From NCBI GenBank assembly GCA_035477215.1, contig DATIKU010000058.1, forward strand, positions 62,001 through 126,000: DNA of 64,000 bases. Reading direction: 5' to 3'. Positions 35,488 through 43,352 of the stretch are shown here, piece by piece (the first letter of the stretch is position 1; the number at the start of each line of letters is the position of its first letter). The DNA is from Spirochaetota bacterium. Its GTDB lineage: Bacteria > Spirochaetota > UBA4802 > UBA5368. The notes beneath the pieces are model-generated. The model worked only from the letters and a program-made list of their open reading frames with translations. It did no database searches and was not told where the DNA came from. Made by a program: the position numbers and the translations under genes.

Positions 35488-36372
35488 TTAATAAATATAA
35501 TACCCGAACACGAACGGGATGACGATCACCCCGCCTTGTATGTCGTCGGGCACTTTCCCGAAGTTCTTCGAGAGCCGCACGGCCTCGGTGCACGACGAGT
35601 CAAGCGGCCTGTTGCCCAATGAATCGACGATGACCACGTCGAGCACCGTGCCCTCGCGATCCATGGTGAAATAGAGCTTCACCTCCTGGTTCGGGATCGC
35701 CATTATTCGCAGCCTCCCCGGCGTATAGGCGCTGGTAACGGGGTCATAGCCGCGGATTACCGAGTTGGCCAGAAGCGGCGGAAACCAGTGCGATGCGATC
35801 TTATCCTTCATCTCCCTGAAATACCTGAAATTCCTGAACTTCATGGTGTTGAACGAAAAGCGGCCGTCGCTGGAGTAGAAGATCGCGTTCTTCCGTGAGA
35901 AGCTGTTTTTGTCCGGGATGGTGGTGAATTCGCGGTCGCCCTCCTCGCCGAGAACGCTTCCGAAGTCCTGTTTGAGAAGCGATATGACGACCTCGGTATT
36001 TTCGGCGAGCAGCAGGGCCGATTCGCTTTTGGCGTCCGAGCTGCGCGAGGTCGTGCGCCCCAGGCGAGCCTTGCCCTGCCGCAGCCGGAAATCGAGCGAG
36101 TTGTTGAGCCAGTGGTCGCCCTTCTCGCGACTGAGGTGGCCCTTTGCGGCCGAGTCCTTCTCCGAGAGGAGCGTGGAGCGGCCCGTGACCTTCCGCTCGT
36201 CCTCGTTGATGTTGACGATGACGTCGCGTCCGCCGAATAGCCTGCGCTCCGCCGCCTTTCGTGCCGCGATTCCGGCGAAATCAGGCAGCATGAGCGCCGT
36301 CATCGCTACGACATGCAGAAAGAACGATATGAGCACCACCAGGTAGAAGCTTATTTCCGCCTGTCTTTCCAT
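35488..36372 (-). CDS. TonB-like energy transducer / periplasmic linker protein
   Basis: 294 residues from ATG 36372 (MERQAEISFYLVVLISFFL). One N-terminal membrane helix (about 7-28), a polar charged linker (about 40-190) and a C-terminal domain resembling TonB-C: LYFTMDREGTVLDVVIVDSLG, RPLDSSCTEAVRLSKNFGKVP, IVIPFVFGYYIY. There is no Pro-rich spacer as in classical TonB. No exbB/exbD genes are nearby. It converges with the YihY gene. An in-frame extension to 36480 exists but lacks similarity. Confidence 0.75.
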   Translation of the reverse strand: MERQAEISFYLVVLISFFLHVVAMTALMLPDFAGIAARKAAERRLFGGRDVIVNINEDERKVTGRSTLLSEKDSAAKGHLSREKGDHWLNNSLDFRLRQGKARLGRTTSRSSDAKSESALLLAENTEVVISLLKQDFGSVLGEEGDREFTTIPDKNSFSRKNAIFYSSDGRFSFNTMKFRNFRYFREMKDKIASHWFPPLLANSVIRGYDPVTSAYTPGRLRIMAIPNQEVKLYFTMDREGTVLDVVIVDSLGNRPLDSSCTEAVRLSKNFGKVPDDIQGGVIVIPFVFGYYIY

Positions 36373-36749
36373 TCGCCCGATTCCGTCCTTCGCTCGTCTT
36401 TTATGATCTGTTACAACCGCACAGGCGCGCCGTACACCCGGGTCCATCCAAACGGCAACCGGCCCTCTGGTTGCGTCCATATATACAAGGGGATCGATCC
36501 GGGTGCCGTCATCGCTATATACCTGACCCTCACAGCCGATAATTGTTACGCCCTCTGGCGCGGGTACCGAGCCGCGCTGCGGGCACCCGCCTTTTCGCCA
36601 GGCGCTCCGACAGGGGGCGTGTATGCGAAAGCGGGAGGGGGTTTTCGTAATTTCCGTCTATACAAAATGACGATGTTCATGCCATACCGGAGCCAATAAG
36701 AAAGCCACCCTTAAGGGTGGCTTTTCTTGTTTTTTATCCCGCACTGGTA
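36373..36749. other. Intergenic region with structured DNA and terminator
   Basis: 377 nt between the TonB-like start and the EF-G paralogue stop, both minus. It must hold the promoter of the TonB-like gene (an AT-rich TATATA lies near 36516 on either strand). A GC-rich fold is visible at 36554-36602: CTGGCG with CGCCAG outside GCGGGT with ACCCGC. A plus-strand ORF 36313-36699 runs through it but has no protein-like features. The bidirectional terminator is listed separately. Confidence 0.5.
36697..36736. terminator. Bidirectional intrinsic terminator
   Basis: AAAGCCACCC (36701-36710), loop TTAA, GGGTGGCTTT (36715-36724): 10 perfect base pairs. On the minus strand, 26 nt after the EF-G paralogue stop, it is followed by TTTCTTATT; on the plus strand by TTTTCTTGTTTTTT, an even better tail although no plus-strand gene ends here. 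Confidence 0.9.
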
Positions 36750-38864
36750 TTACTTATTCGCCTCGTCTTCAAGCATTTTTTTACGCTCTTCTATGACCTT
36801 CTCGGCGATCTTGCCGGAGATGGGATCGTAGTGCGAGAATTTCATCTCGAAGGCGGCCTTGCCGCTGGTCATGGCGCGCAGGTCGATGGAGTAGCGCTGC
36901 ATCTCCGCAAGCGGAACGCTCGCCTTCACCACCGAAAGTCCGGCGCTGTCATTCTCGTCCTTGGCGCCCATGCCGAGCACACGGCCGCGCCTGCCGTTGA
37001 TGTCGTTGAGGATATCGCCCATGTAGTCCTTGTCCACATAGACATCGACCTCCATGACCGGCTCGAGGAGGATGGGTCCCGCCGCCTCCATGCCCTTCTT
37101 GAGCGCCTGGCGGCCCGCTATCTTGAACGACATTTCGGACGAGTCCACGTCGTGATACGAACCGAAATACAGTTCGACCCTTACGTCGACCACCGGGAAC
37201 TTGGCGAGCACGCCCTCCTCCATGCCCTCCTTGAATCCCTTTTCGCAGCCGGGAATGTACTGCCTCGGGATGACGCCGCCGACGATAGCGTTGCTGAATT
37301 CATAGCCGCCGCCCCTGGGGAGCGGTTCCACGCGGATGTACACCTCGCCGTACTGGCCGTGCCCGCCCGACTGCTTCTTGTGGCGGTACTGCGCCTCGGC
37401 CTTTTTAGTGATTGTCTCGCGGTAGGCCACGCGCGGCTCGCTGGTGACGACATCGAGCTTGTTTCTTTCCCTTATGCTTTTTAAAATCATGTCGAGCTGC
37501 ATCTCGCCCATGCCCGAGAGCACGGTCTGCTTGGTTTCGGGATTGAAGGCGTAGGTGATGGTCGGGTTTTCGTCGGTGATGCGGCCCAGGATCTGGCCTA
37601 TCTTGTCCTCCTCTCCCTTCTTGCCCGCCTCGACGGCGTACGAAAAAACCGGGTTGGGAAGTTTGACGAGCGGCAGCACCACCGAGTTCTTGGCGTCGCA
37701 GAGCGTATCGCGCGTGATGGTCTTCTCGAGCTTTACGACCACGCCGATATCGCCGCAGGTTATTTTGGGCATGTCGACCTGCTTGTTTCCAACCATGGTG
37801 TATATCTTCGATATGCGCTCCTTGGTGTTGCGCGTGGAGTTGAGCACCTCGGCGTCGGGCAGAAGCTCGCCGGATATGACCTTGAGGTAGGTGAAACGGC
37901 CCGCGTACTGGTCGATGTAGGTCTTCCAGACCACGCCGGCGAAGGGCTGGTCGGGCTTACACGCCACTTTTTTAGCCGACTCCTTGTCGCCCATGCCGTG
38001 CCCGTCGTACTCACGCCCCGTTTCGGGCGACGGAACGAAGGCCTTGATGACGTTCAGCAGATTGCGTATGCCGATCGATTTGAGCGACGAGCCGCAGATT
38101 ATCGGATGGAGCTTCGCGGCCCTCAGCTGCGCCGTGATGCCGCGTCGAATCTCCTCGACCGTGAGCTCGCCGCCGTCGAGGAACTTTTCAATAAGCGCGT
38201 CCTCTCCCTCGGCCGCGAGCTCGAGGAGCGCGTTGCGGTGCCTCTCGGCCTCCTGTTTGATTTCGGCTGGAATGTCGGAGATCGTGACGCCCTTGCCGTC
38301 GGGCTTGGGCGCCAGCGCCTTCATGTCGACCAGATCCACGATGCCCTTGAGGGCCGCGCCCTCGCCCAGCGGCATGCACAGCGGCGCCACCTTGGCGCCG
38401 AGGTTGGTGGTAATATTGTCGATGGTCTTCTGATAACTGGCGCGCTCCTTGTCCATTCTATTTATAAAGATGATGCGCGGGATGTTGTTCTCGGTGAGGT
38501 ACCGCCAGGCCTTTTCGGTCTCGATCTGTACGCCGTCGACCGCGTCGACCACGAGCATGGCCGTTTCGGCCACCTGGAGCGCGGCGCGGGCCTCGCCGAT
38601 AAAGTCGGACATGCCGGGGGTGTCGATGATGTTTATTTTAACGTCGTCGAGCTCGACAAAACCGAGCGCGCTGCGTATGGAAATCTGTCTGCTTTTTTCT
38701 TCGTCGTCGTAGTCCGAGGTGAGCGTACCGTCTGCGGGATTGCCGATTTTATCGATCTTGCCCCCCATCAGGAGCATGGCGTCGAATAGGGTCGATTTTC
38801 CAGTGTTGCCGTGTCCGAGTATTGCGACATTGCGAATTTGATCGGTTTTGTATTCCTTCAGCAT
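36750..38864 (-). CDS. Elongation factor G paralogue (EF-G-like GTPase)
   Basis: 704 residues from ATG 38864 (MLKEYKTDQIRNVAILGHGN). Five-domain EF-G architecture. The G1 loop is GHGNTGKST rather than the AHIDAGKTT of canonical EF-G, G3 is DTPGMSDF, and G4 is NRMD rather than NKMD, so this is the divergent EF-G-like group (TM_1651-like) rather than the main translocase. Domain IV contains KKQSGGHGQYGEVYIRVEPL and the C-terminal domain V is intact (VMEVDVYVDKDYMGDILNDI). Its biological role is unsettled; recycling or a specialised translation function is possible. No str-operon genes accompany it. Confidence 0.92.
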   Translation of the reverse strand: MLKEYKTDQIRNVAILGHGNTGKSTLFDAMLLMGGKIDKIGNPADGTLTSDYDDEEKSRQISIRSALGFVELDDVKINIIDTPGMSDFIGEARAALQVAETAMLVVDAVDGVQIETEKAWRYLTENNIPRIIFINRMDKERASYQKTIDNITTNLGAKVAPLCMPLGEGAALKGIVDLVDMKALAPKPDGKGVTISDIPAEIKQEAERHRNALLELAAEGEDALIEKFLDGGELTVEEIRRGITAQLRAAKLHPIICGSSLKSIGIRNLLNVIKAFVPSPETGREYDGHGMGDKESAKKVACKPDQPFAGVVWKTYIDQYAGRFTYLKVISGELLPDAEVLNSTRNTKERISKIYTMVGNKQVDMPKITCGDIGVVVKLEKTITRDTLCDAKNSVVLPLVKLPNPVFSYAVEAGKKGEEDKIGQILGRITDENPTITYAFNPETKQTVLSGMGEMQLDMILKSIRERNKLDVVTSEPRVAYRETITKKAEAQYRHKKQSGGHGQYGEVYIRVEPLPRGGGYEFSNAIVGGVIPRQYIPGCEKGFKEGMEEGVLAKFPVVDVRVELYFGSYHDVDSSEMSFKIAGRQALKKGMEAAGPILLEPVMEVDVYVDKDYMGDILNDINGRRGRVLGMGAKDENDSAGLSVVKASVPLAEMQRYSIDLRAMTSGKAAFEMKFSHYDPISGKIAEKVIEERKKMLEDEANK

Positions 38865-38924
38865 CCAACAGACCTCCACTATTAAAATGCGTGGCGAACC
38901 CCGCTTATGAAGTGCACATTAACG

Positions 38925-38952
38925 ATAAAAGGCGACAGAGCGAGCCGTCGCC
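38925..38952 (-). terminator. Terminator-like hairpin in the EF-G paralogue leader
   Basis: On the minus strand GGCGAC (38952-38947), a 10-nt loop, GTCGCC (38936-38931), then TTTTAT. It lies 60 nt upstream of the EF-G paralogue start. Just before it are two further hairpins, CAGTC...GACTG and CAGG-AAA-CCTG. Either an attenuator for the gene or the end of a short upstream transcript; no gene on this strand lies upstream. Confidence 0.55.
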
Positions 38953-39158
38953 TTCAGGTTTCCTGTCAGTCTGGCGAGCCGACTGGTACGCTAAAATGGG
39001 CTTGATTATTTGTAAAGTATTTTTAGTCGGGACGGGGGATCGGGCGGCCGTCTTTATACCGACACCGCATCCCGCACACTCCATGCTGGAATCAAATTTC
39101 TATTGTCTTTTTCCCAGCTGACGCCCTATGGTACACCTTTCCGGAGGAACGATTCATC

Positions 39159-40307
39159 ATGGTATTCACCCACGAAGCCTACGCGCGCCGTCCCACCAGG
39201 GCCGAGGTATCGCTCGCCAACCTCATCCACAACTACCGCATCGTCCGCTCGCTCATCGGGCCGGACGTGAAGCTTATGGCCATGGTGAAGGCGAACGCCT
39301 ACGGGCACGGGATCGTGCGCATCTCGAAGGAACTGCTCGCCGCGGGGGTGGACTGCCTGGGCGTGGCCTATCTCGAGGAGGCGGTCTTTCTAAGGGAGAA
39401 CGGCATAACCGCACCGACACTGGTGATGGGCGCCATCAACTCCGAGCAGATTCCCCAGTTCATCGCGCACGATGTGGAGATTACGAGCTCGTCGCCGGAC
39501 AAGAGCCGCGCGATCGCCGAGGCGGCGAAGGCGCTCGGCAAAACGGCCGTTGTGCACCTTAAAATCGACACCGGCATGGAGCGCATCGGCGTGCACTGGT
39601 ACAACGCCGAGCGCTTCATCGGCGAGACCCTGGCGCTCGAAGGCCTGAACGTCAAAGGCATCTTCTCGCACCTTGCCAAAGCCGAGTGCGACGCCGCCTT
39701 CACGGAGACGCAGATAGGCCGCTTCGACGCGATTGTTGATTCCATGGCGAAGAGAGGAACTCTTCCGGAGCAGGTGCACCTGGCAAACTCGGCCGGCATC
39801 ATCAACTTTAAAAAATCGCATTTTACCATGGTGCGCCCCGGCATCATGCTCTACGGCTACGACCCCATTGGCTACCGGCCCGACGAACGCTTCAACGGCG
39901 AGGCGCTACGGCCCGCGATGTCATTAAAGACAAAGGTATCGTTCTTCAAGGTGTGCCCCGCGAACACCGGCATAAGCTACGGACATACCTACGTCACACC
40001 GCGCCAGACGCGCGTGGTGACGCTCCCGGTGGGCTACGGCGACGGCTACAGCCGCCTGCTCTCCAACAGGGCCGAGGTGCTCATCCGCGGCCGTCGCCAC
40101 CCGGTCGCCGGGACGGTGTGCATGGACCAGACCATGGCGGACATAGGGCCCGACGGCACCGCCTTCAACGGCGACGACGTTCTGCTCTTCGGTGAGATGG
40201 ACGGCACCGCGATTCCGCTTGAGGAGCTGTGCGAAAAGATCGGCACGATCACCTACGAGGTGCTCTGCGGCATCAGCTCGCGGGTGCCGAGGGTGTACGT
40301 GGGGTGA
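39159..40307 (+). CDS. alr: Alanine racemase
   Basis: 382 residues. Makes D-alanine for peptidoglycan. PLP Lys44 in AMVKANAYGHG, HLKIDTGMERIGV, the loop MVRPGIMLYGYDP, the active-site Tyr region GISYGHTYVTP, LPVGYGDGYSR and the C-terminal GTVCMDQTMADIGP. All motifs intact. Faces the EF-G paralogue divergently across a 294-nt spacer. Confidence 0.97.
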   Translation: MVFTHEAYARRPTRAEVSLANLIHNYRIVRSLIGPDVKLMAMVKANAYGHGIVRISKELLAAGVDCLGVAYLEEAVFLRENGITAPTLVMGAINSEQIPQFIAHDVEITSSSPDKSRAIAEAAKALGKTAVVHLKIDTGMERIGVHWYNAERFIGETLALEGLNVKGIFSHLAKAECDAAFTETQIGRFDAIVDSMAKRGTLPEQVHLANSAGIINFKKSHFTMVRPGIMLYGYDPIGYRPDERFNGEALRPAMSLKTKVSFFKVCPANTGISYGHTYVTPRQTRVVTLPVGYGDGYSRLLSNRAEVLIRGRRHPVAGTVCMDQTMADIGPDGTAFNGDDVLLFGEMDGTAIPLEELCEKIGTITYEVLCGISSRVPRVYVG

Positions 40308-40310
40308 GAT

Positions 40311-40460
40311 TTATGAAACAATAATTATTTCTATCATGCCGATGCAGTCAATCTGTCTGTTAACGCAATCTTCTTTTATGCCCCGATGGATGAATCCAAA
40401 TATAAAAAAGACGAACAGGGCCGTCATGAATAAGATCAATCCCTCGGATACAATCGGCAA
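40311..40460 (-). CDS. Possible small membrane protein
   Basis: A minus-strand frame directly downstream of the solute-binding lipoprotein gene encodes a hydrophobic helix (LILFMTALFVFFIFGF) flanked by charged residues, ending EIIIVS. No ATG gives a sensible start; TTG 40460 (49 residues) or a TTG a few codons later would. It looks protein-like but has no recognisable family. It could also be chance in AT-rich DNA. Confidence 0.3.
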   Translation of the reverse strand: MPIVSEGLILFMTALFVFFIFGFIHRGIKEDCVNRQIDCIGMIEIIIVS

Positions 40461-40479
40461 TTGTCTCGCTGAACGCGTG

Positions 40480-41550
40480 TCAGAATTCTTTTGAAATCTC
40501 GGTGATGAAATATAGCGGTCTATCGACGTCGCCAAACTCATCGAAGGTCAGCGTTCCGAATTCCGTCTGAAAAGTTTTTTTATTGAGGATATATTTTTTT
40601 ATAGCATCCGGATCCTTTTCCCCGGCCGATATGCACTGGTACAGTATTTCGAGCGCCGAATACACGTTAAGGCCGATAAATATCTGAGAGGATCCGAATC
40701 TCTCTTTAAACCGTGAGATATAGGCGTCTTTGCGGGCATTTACATTCTTCGGGGGATAATGCGAAGGAATCACACTGTGCCTTATGGATGATCCTGCCGT
40801 TTCAAGAATAAGCGGTGATTTGACCCACGGGGTGTACATGATGCGCATACCGGGCCTGATTGAAGACGCGAGTTGAGCGATGGCCCCGACACCGCTCGCA
40901 TTACTCCCCATCAGAAGGTAGAGAGAGCTAAAATTATACCGCTTCATTTTCAGAAGAAGATCGCCGTGATCAACTTTTGCTATTGATATATCAATAACCG
41001 CCACCTCTCTGCTTCTGAGTCCCTCGCGGAAATATTTTATCGCCGGGTCAGTATAGTCGCTGTTGTCGGTATCGCGTATTATTAACAGCCTGTTGAACCC
41101 GTTTGTATTTATATATTCCGCTATGCGCTTCTGCTCTTTCCCAACATCCTGGATATTCCTGAATATATAATCATCCATCCGCGACAGTTTATCGGTAGTG
41201 GCGGCAGTGGAAAACGTAAGCACACCATCCCTGTTCAGCTGGTCGTATATTGCGATTGCGCATGTTGATATATGAGTCGTAATCAGTATTTTTATTCCGC
41301 TTTTTTTTACCTCTTCATACGCCTCGACGGTTTTTTTTGACCGGCATCCGTCATCAAAAAAAATTATTTCAATGTTGTCACACTTGTAATCTTCCAGAAA
41401 CAGCTTCGCGGCGTTAACAACGCTCAAACCCTCGATTGACCTCGCCTCAAGGCTGGTCTTGATGGCGATACTGATTTTTTCCTTTTTTGAACATGACCCG
41501 GCAAGCGATAAAAGAAACGTAATAATAAGAATAACCGATATTTTTTTCAT
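40480..41550 (-). CDS. Branched-chain amino acid-type solute-binding lipoprotein
   Basis: 356 residues. Lipoprotein signal with lipobox LLSLAGSC, then a two-lobed periplasmic-binding fold of the LivJ/receptor-ligand type: VVNAAKLFLEDY, ITTHISTCAIAIYDQLNRDG, TFSTAATTDKLSRMDDYIFR, FNRLLIIRDTDNSDYTDPAI, GLNVYSALEILYQCI. No ABC permease or ATPase genes are adjacent, so it may be an orphan binding protein or sensor component. The gene is clearly more AT-rich than its neighbours, which may mean relaxed codon choice or transfer. Confidence 0.85.
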   Translation of the reverse strand: MKKISVILIITFLLSLAGSCSKKEKISIAIKTSLEARSIEGLSVVNAAKLFLEDYKCDNIEIIFFDDGCRSKKTVEAYEEVKKSGIKILITTHISTCAIAIYDQLNRDGVLTFSTAATTDKLSRMDDYIFRNIQDVGKEQKRIAEYINTNGFNRLLIIRDTDNSDYTDPAIKYFREGLRSREVAVIDISIAKVDHGDLLLKMKRYNFSSLYLLMGSNASGVGAIAQLASSIRPGMRIMYTPWVKSPLILETAGSSIRHSVIPSHYPPKNVNARKDAYISRFKERFGSSQIFIGLNVYSALEILYQCISAGEKDPDAIKKYILNKKTFQTEFGTLTFDEFGDVDRPLYFITEISKEF

Positions 41551-41630
41551 ACAGATCCCGCCGTTTATCGCTATTTCATCCGGGTTTCCATATTATCATC
41601 CTCATACCACGATCTTCGGGAACAGGCCAT

Positions 41631-41768
41631 CTATCGCGGTGGTACCGGTTTCTCCTGCCCCGTCTGCCTTATAAAATTTTTCCTTACCGCTTCGTGTTTC
41701 GAGTCTTTTTTCACCTGCGCCTGCTTGTCGTGCTTCGCCTTGTCCTTCTTTCCGCCCTTGTCTCCCAT
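41631..41768 (-). CDS. Small basic Lys-rich protein
   Basis: 45 residues (MGDKGGKKDKAKHDKQAQVK at the N-terminus, ending GQEKPVPPR). Strong ribosome site GGGGGAG 6 nt before the ATG. I recall short MGDKG-type Lys-rich proteins in several bacteria with no known role. The same DNA in another frame (41602-41931) gives a longer but composition-poor ORF; the 45-residue frame is preferred because of its start signals. Confidence 0.6.
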   Translation of the reverse strand: MGDKGGKKDKAKHDKQAQVKKDSKHEAVRKNFIRQTGQEKPVPPR

Positions 41769-42017
41769 GTCGTCTCCCCCCTGTTTTTATTTTATCCCTG
41801 ATTATCCTCACCGCCCGGGCCTGACACCATCTGTATTCCGTGCGGCCGCTCCCGGACTGAACGCCGTCGCCTTTTAATGATACACGGAACGCGAGGAGAA
41901 AGCAATACAATACCTTCGCTTTTTGTTCCATGGACTACAGGTCGCCCGATGAATTATTTTACTTTGCACTTCATCCTTGAATTCAGCGTATATGCAGGAA
42001 AATAGTCAATAAAGGTA

Positions 42018-42046
42018 TTGACAAATTGCAGGCATATGGTTAAACA
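42018..42046 (+). promoter_or_regulatory. Candidate promoter of the aroF leader
   Basis: Perfect TTGACA (42018-42023), 17-nt spacer, weak TAAACA (42041-42046), in AT-rich DNA. Transcription would start near 42053, about 38 nt before the leader peptide. Confidence 0.5.
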
Positions 42047-42090
42047 TACCGCCATACGCGAGACGAACGCGTTTATTTCGATGAACCATA

Positions 42091-42162
42091 ATGATTGCTA
42101 AGAACAACATCGGCCCCAAAAACTACTTTTGGTTTTATTTTTATTATAAAATCAACCCGTAG
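42091..42162 (+). CDS. Aromatic leader peptide of aroF
   Basis: 23-residue ORF starting MIAKNNIGPKN and then YFWFYFYY (residues 12-19) before KINP and a TAG stop. Eight consecutive aromatic codons (four Tyr, three Phe, one Trp) immediately upstream of a DAHP synthase gene is the classical signature of an attenuation leader that senses charged aromatic tRNAs. An in-frame stop at 42082 fixes the ATG. The ribosome site is weak. The nested hairpins that follow are listed separately. Confidence 0.82.
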   Translation: MIAKNNIGPKNYFWFYFYYKINP

Positions 42163-42287
42163 CCTTTGTGGGTGTTGTTGCGCATGGGGGCCACGGGCGG
42201 GATGCCGGTGGCCATTTTAATGCCTCTAAGAAGGTAAAGACCGCCGGAAACCCGGCGGTTCTCATACCTATAGAACAATGGAGGCAT
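42153..42287 (+). promoter_or_regulatory. Attenuator RNA structures with SD sequestration before aroF
   Basis: Four pairings are visible. (1) CAACCC 42153-42158 with GGGTGTTG 42170-42177 (one bulge), overlapping the leader stop. (2) GGCCAC 42189-42194 with GTGGCC 42208-42213, enclosing GGC/GCC, followed by ATTTTAA. (3) ACCGCCGG 42240-42247 with CCGGCGGT 42252-42259. (4) ATGCCTCTA 42220-42228 with TGGAGGCAT 42279-42287 (one G-T), which enfolds hairpin 3 and hides the aroF ribosome site GGAGG (42280-42284). Whether control acts by termination at hairpin 2 or by translation block through 4 cannot be settled from sequence. Confidence 0.75.
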
Positions 42288-42290
42288 CGC

Positions 42291-43352
42291 ATGATTCTCA
42301 TCCTTCCGGAAAACAATAATCCCGATATCACTTTAAGCGTACCTCGTCTTCAATCGGCCGGATACCGCACCTGCATGTTTAACACCAGCCAGGGGAGTGT
42401 CTGCACTATCCTGAACGCCGATTCGTCCGGGGTCGAAAGGCTTCGCCTGCTCGACCTCAACGCCTCGCCGGCCCCCCAGGACGTTCCCTATATCCTGGCA
42501 AGCAGAAATATCAAGGATACCGGCACCGAAATCGACGTCGGCCACGGCGTTACGATCGGTGGTTCCGACCTCTGTGTGATTGCCGGCCCCTGCTCTATCG
42601 AGTCCGAAACCCAGATAATGGAAGCGGCAGAAACGGTTAAAATTTCCGGGGCCTCAATACTGCGCGGCGGCGCTTACAAACCGCGCAGCTCCCCCTACGC
42701 GTTCCAGGGGATGGGACTCGACGGCCTGAGGCTGCTCCGAAAAGCCGGCGACAGTTTTAGCCTTCCGATAATAACCGAGGTGCTCGACCAGGACGATATT
42801 CCCGTTGTCGAGGAATACTCCGACATTATCCAGATCGGCGCGCGGAATTGCCAGAACTTCTCACTGTTGAAAAAAGTGGGAAGGACGAAAAAACCGGTGC
42901 TTCTGAAAAGGGGGATGATGTTAACAATCGAGGAATTCCTTCTTTCAGCGGAGTACCTTCTTTCCGAGGGGAACCTGAACGTCATTTTATGCGAAAGAGG
43001 GATCCGTACATTCGTGACGGAAACGCGCAACACGCTGGACATATCGGCCGTCCCCGTGCTCAAACAGCGGACTCACCTGCCGGTGATCGTCGATCCGTCA
43101 CATGCCGCGGGAACGTGGAAGCTGATACATCCGCTTTCGCTTGCCGCCGTGGCGGTCGGCGCCGACGGCCTGATGGTGGAAATGCACCCCCACCCGGAGA
43201 GTGCGCTCTGCGATGGCAAACAATCATTGAGGCCCGACAGGTTTATCGCCCTGATGGGGATGATCGGCCCCATGGCGAACCTTGTGGGCAGATCAATTCA
43301 GGGACGTCGTCATACTGAAACCAGCGCAACCGTGGGACCGGTTTCTACGTAG
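42291..43352 (+). CDS. aroF: DAHP synthase, type I with N-terminal regulatory domain
   Basis: 353 residues from ATG 42291. First enzyme of aromatic amino acid synthesis: PEP plus erythrose 4-phosphate to DAHP. N-terminal ferredoxin/ACT-like domain (about 1-80) as in Thermotoga-type enzymes that are feedback-inhibited by Tyr/Phe; catalytic barrel with GPCSIES, RGGAYKPRSSPYAFQG, ARNCQNFSLLKK, LLKRGMMLTIEEFL, IVDPSHAAG and HPHPESALCDGKQSL. Upstream in-frame sequence to 42168 is the regulatory leader, not protein. Its 3' end overlaps the convergent lipid-kinase gene by 43 nt. Confidence 0.95.
   Translation: MILILPENNNPDITLSVPRLQSAGYRTCMFNTSQGSVCTILNADSSGVERLRLLDLNASPAPQDVPYILASRNIKDTGTEIDVGHGVTIGGSDLCVIAGPCSIESETQIMEAAETVKISGASILRGGAYKPRSSPYAFQGMGLDGLRLLRKAGDSFSLPIITEVLDQDDIPVVEEYSDIIQIGARNCQNFSLLKKVGRTKKPVLLKRGMMLTIEEFLLSAEYLLSEGNLNVILCERGIRTFVTETRNTLDISAVPVLKQRTHLPVIVDPSHAAGTWKLIHPLSLAAVAVGADGLMVEMHPHPESALCDGKQSLRPDRFIALMGMIGPMANLVGRSIQGRRHTETSATVGPVST

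Noticed and set aside
36313-36699. 128-codon plus-strand ORF before the terminator
   Set aside because: Begins antisense within the TonB-like gene, has poor start signals and a low-information composition.
41602-41931. 109-codon minus-strand ORF
   Set aside because: Competes with the 45-residue frame that has a far better ribosome site and start; the longer frame looks like out-of-frame Arg/Gly-rich translation.
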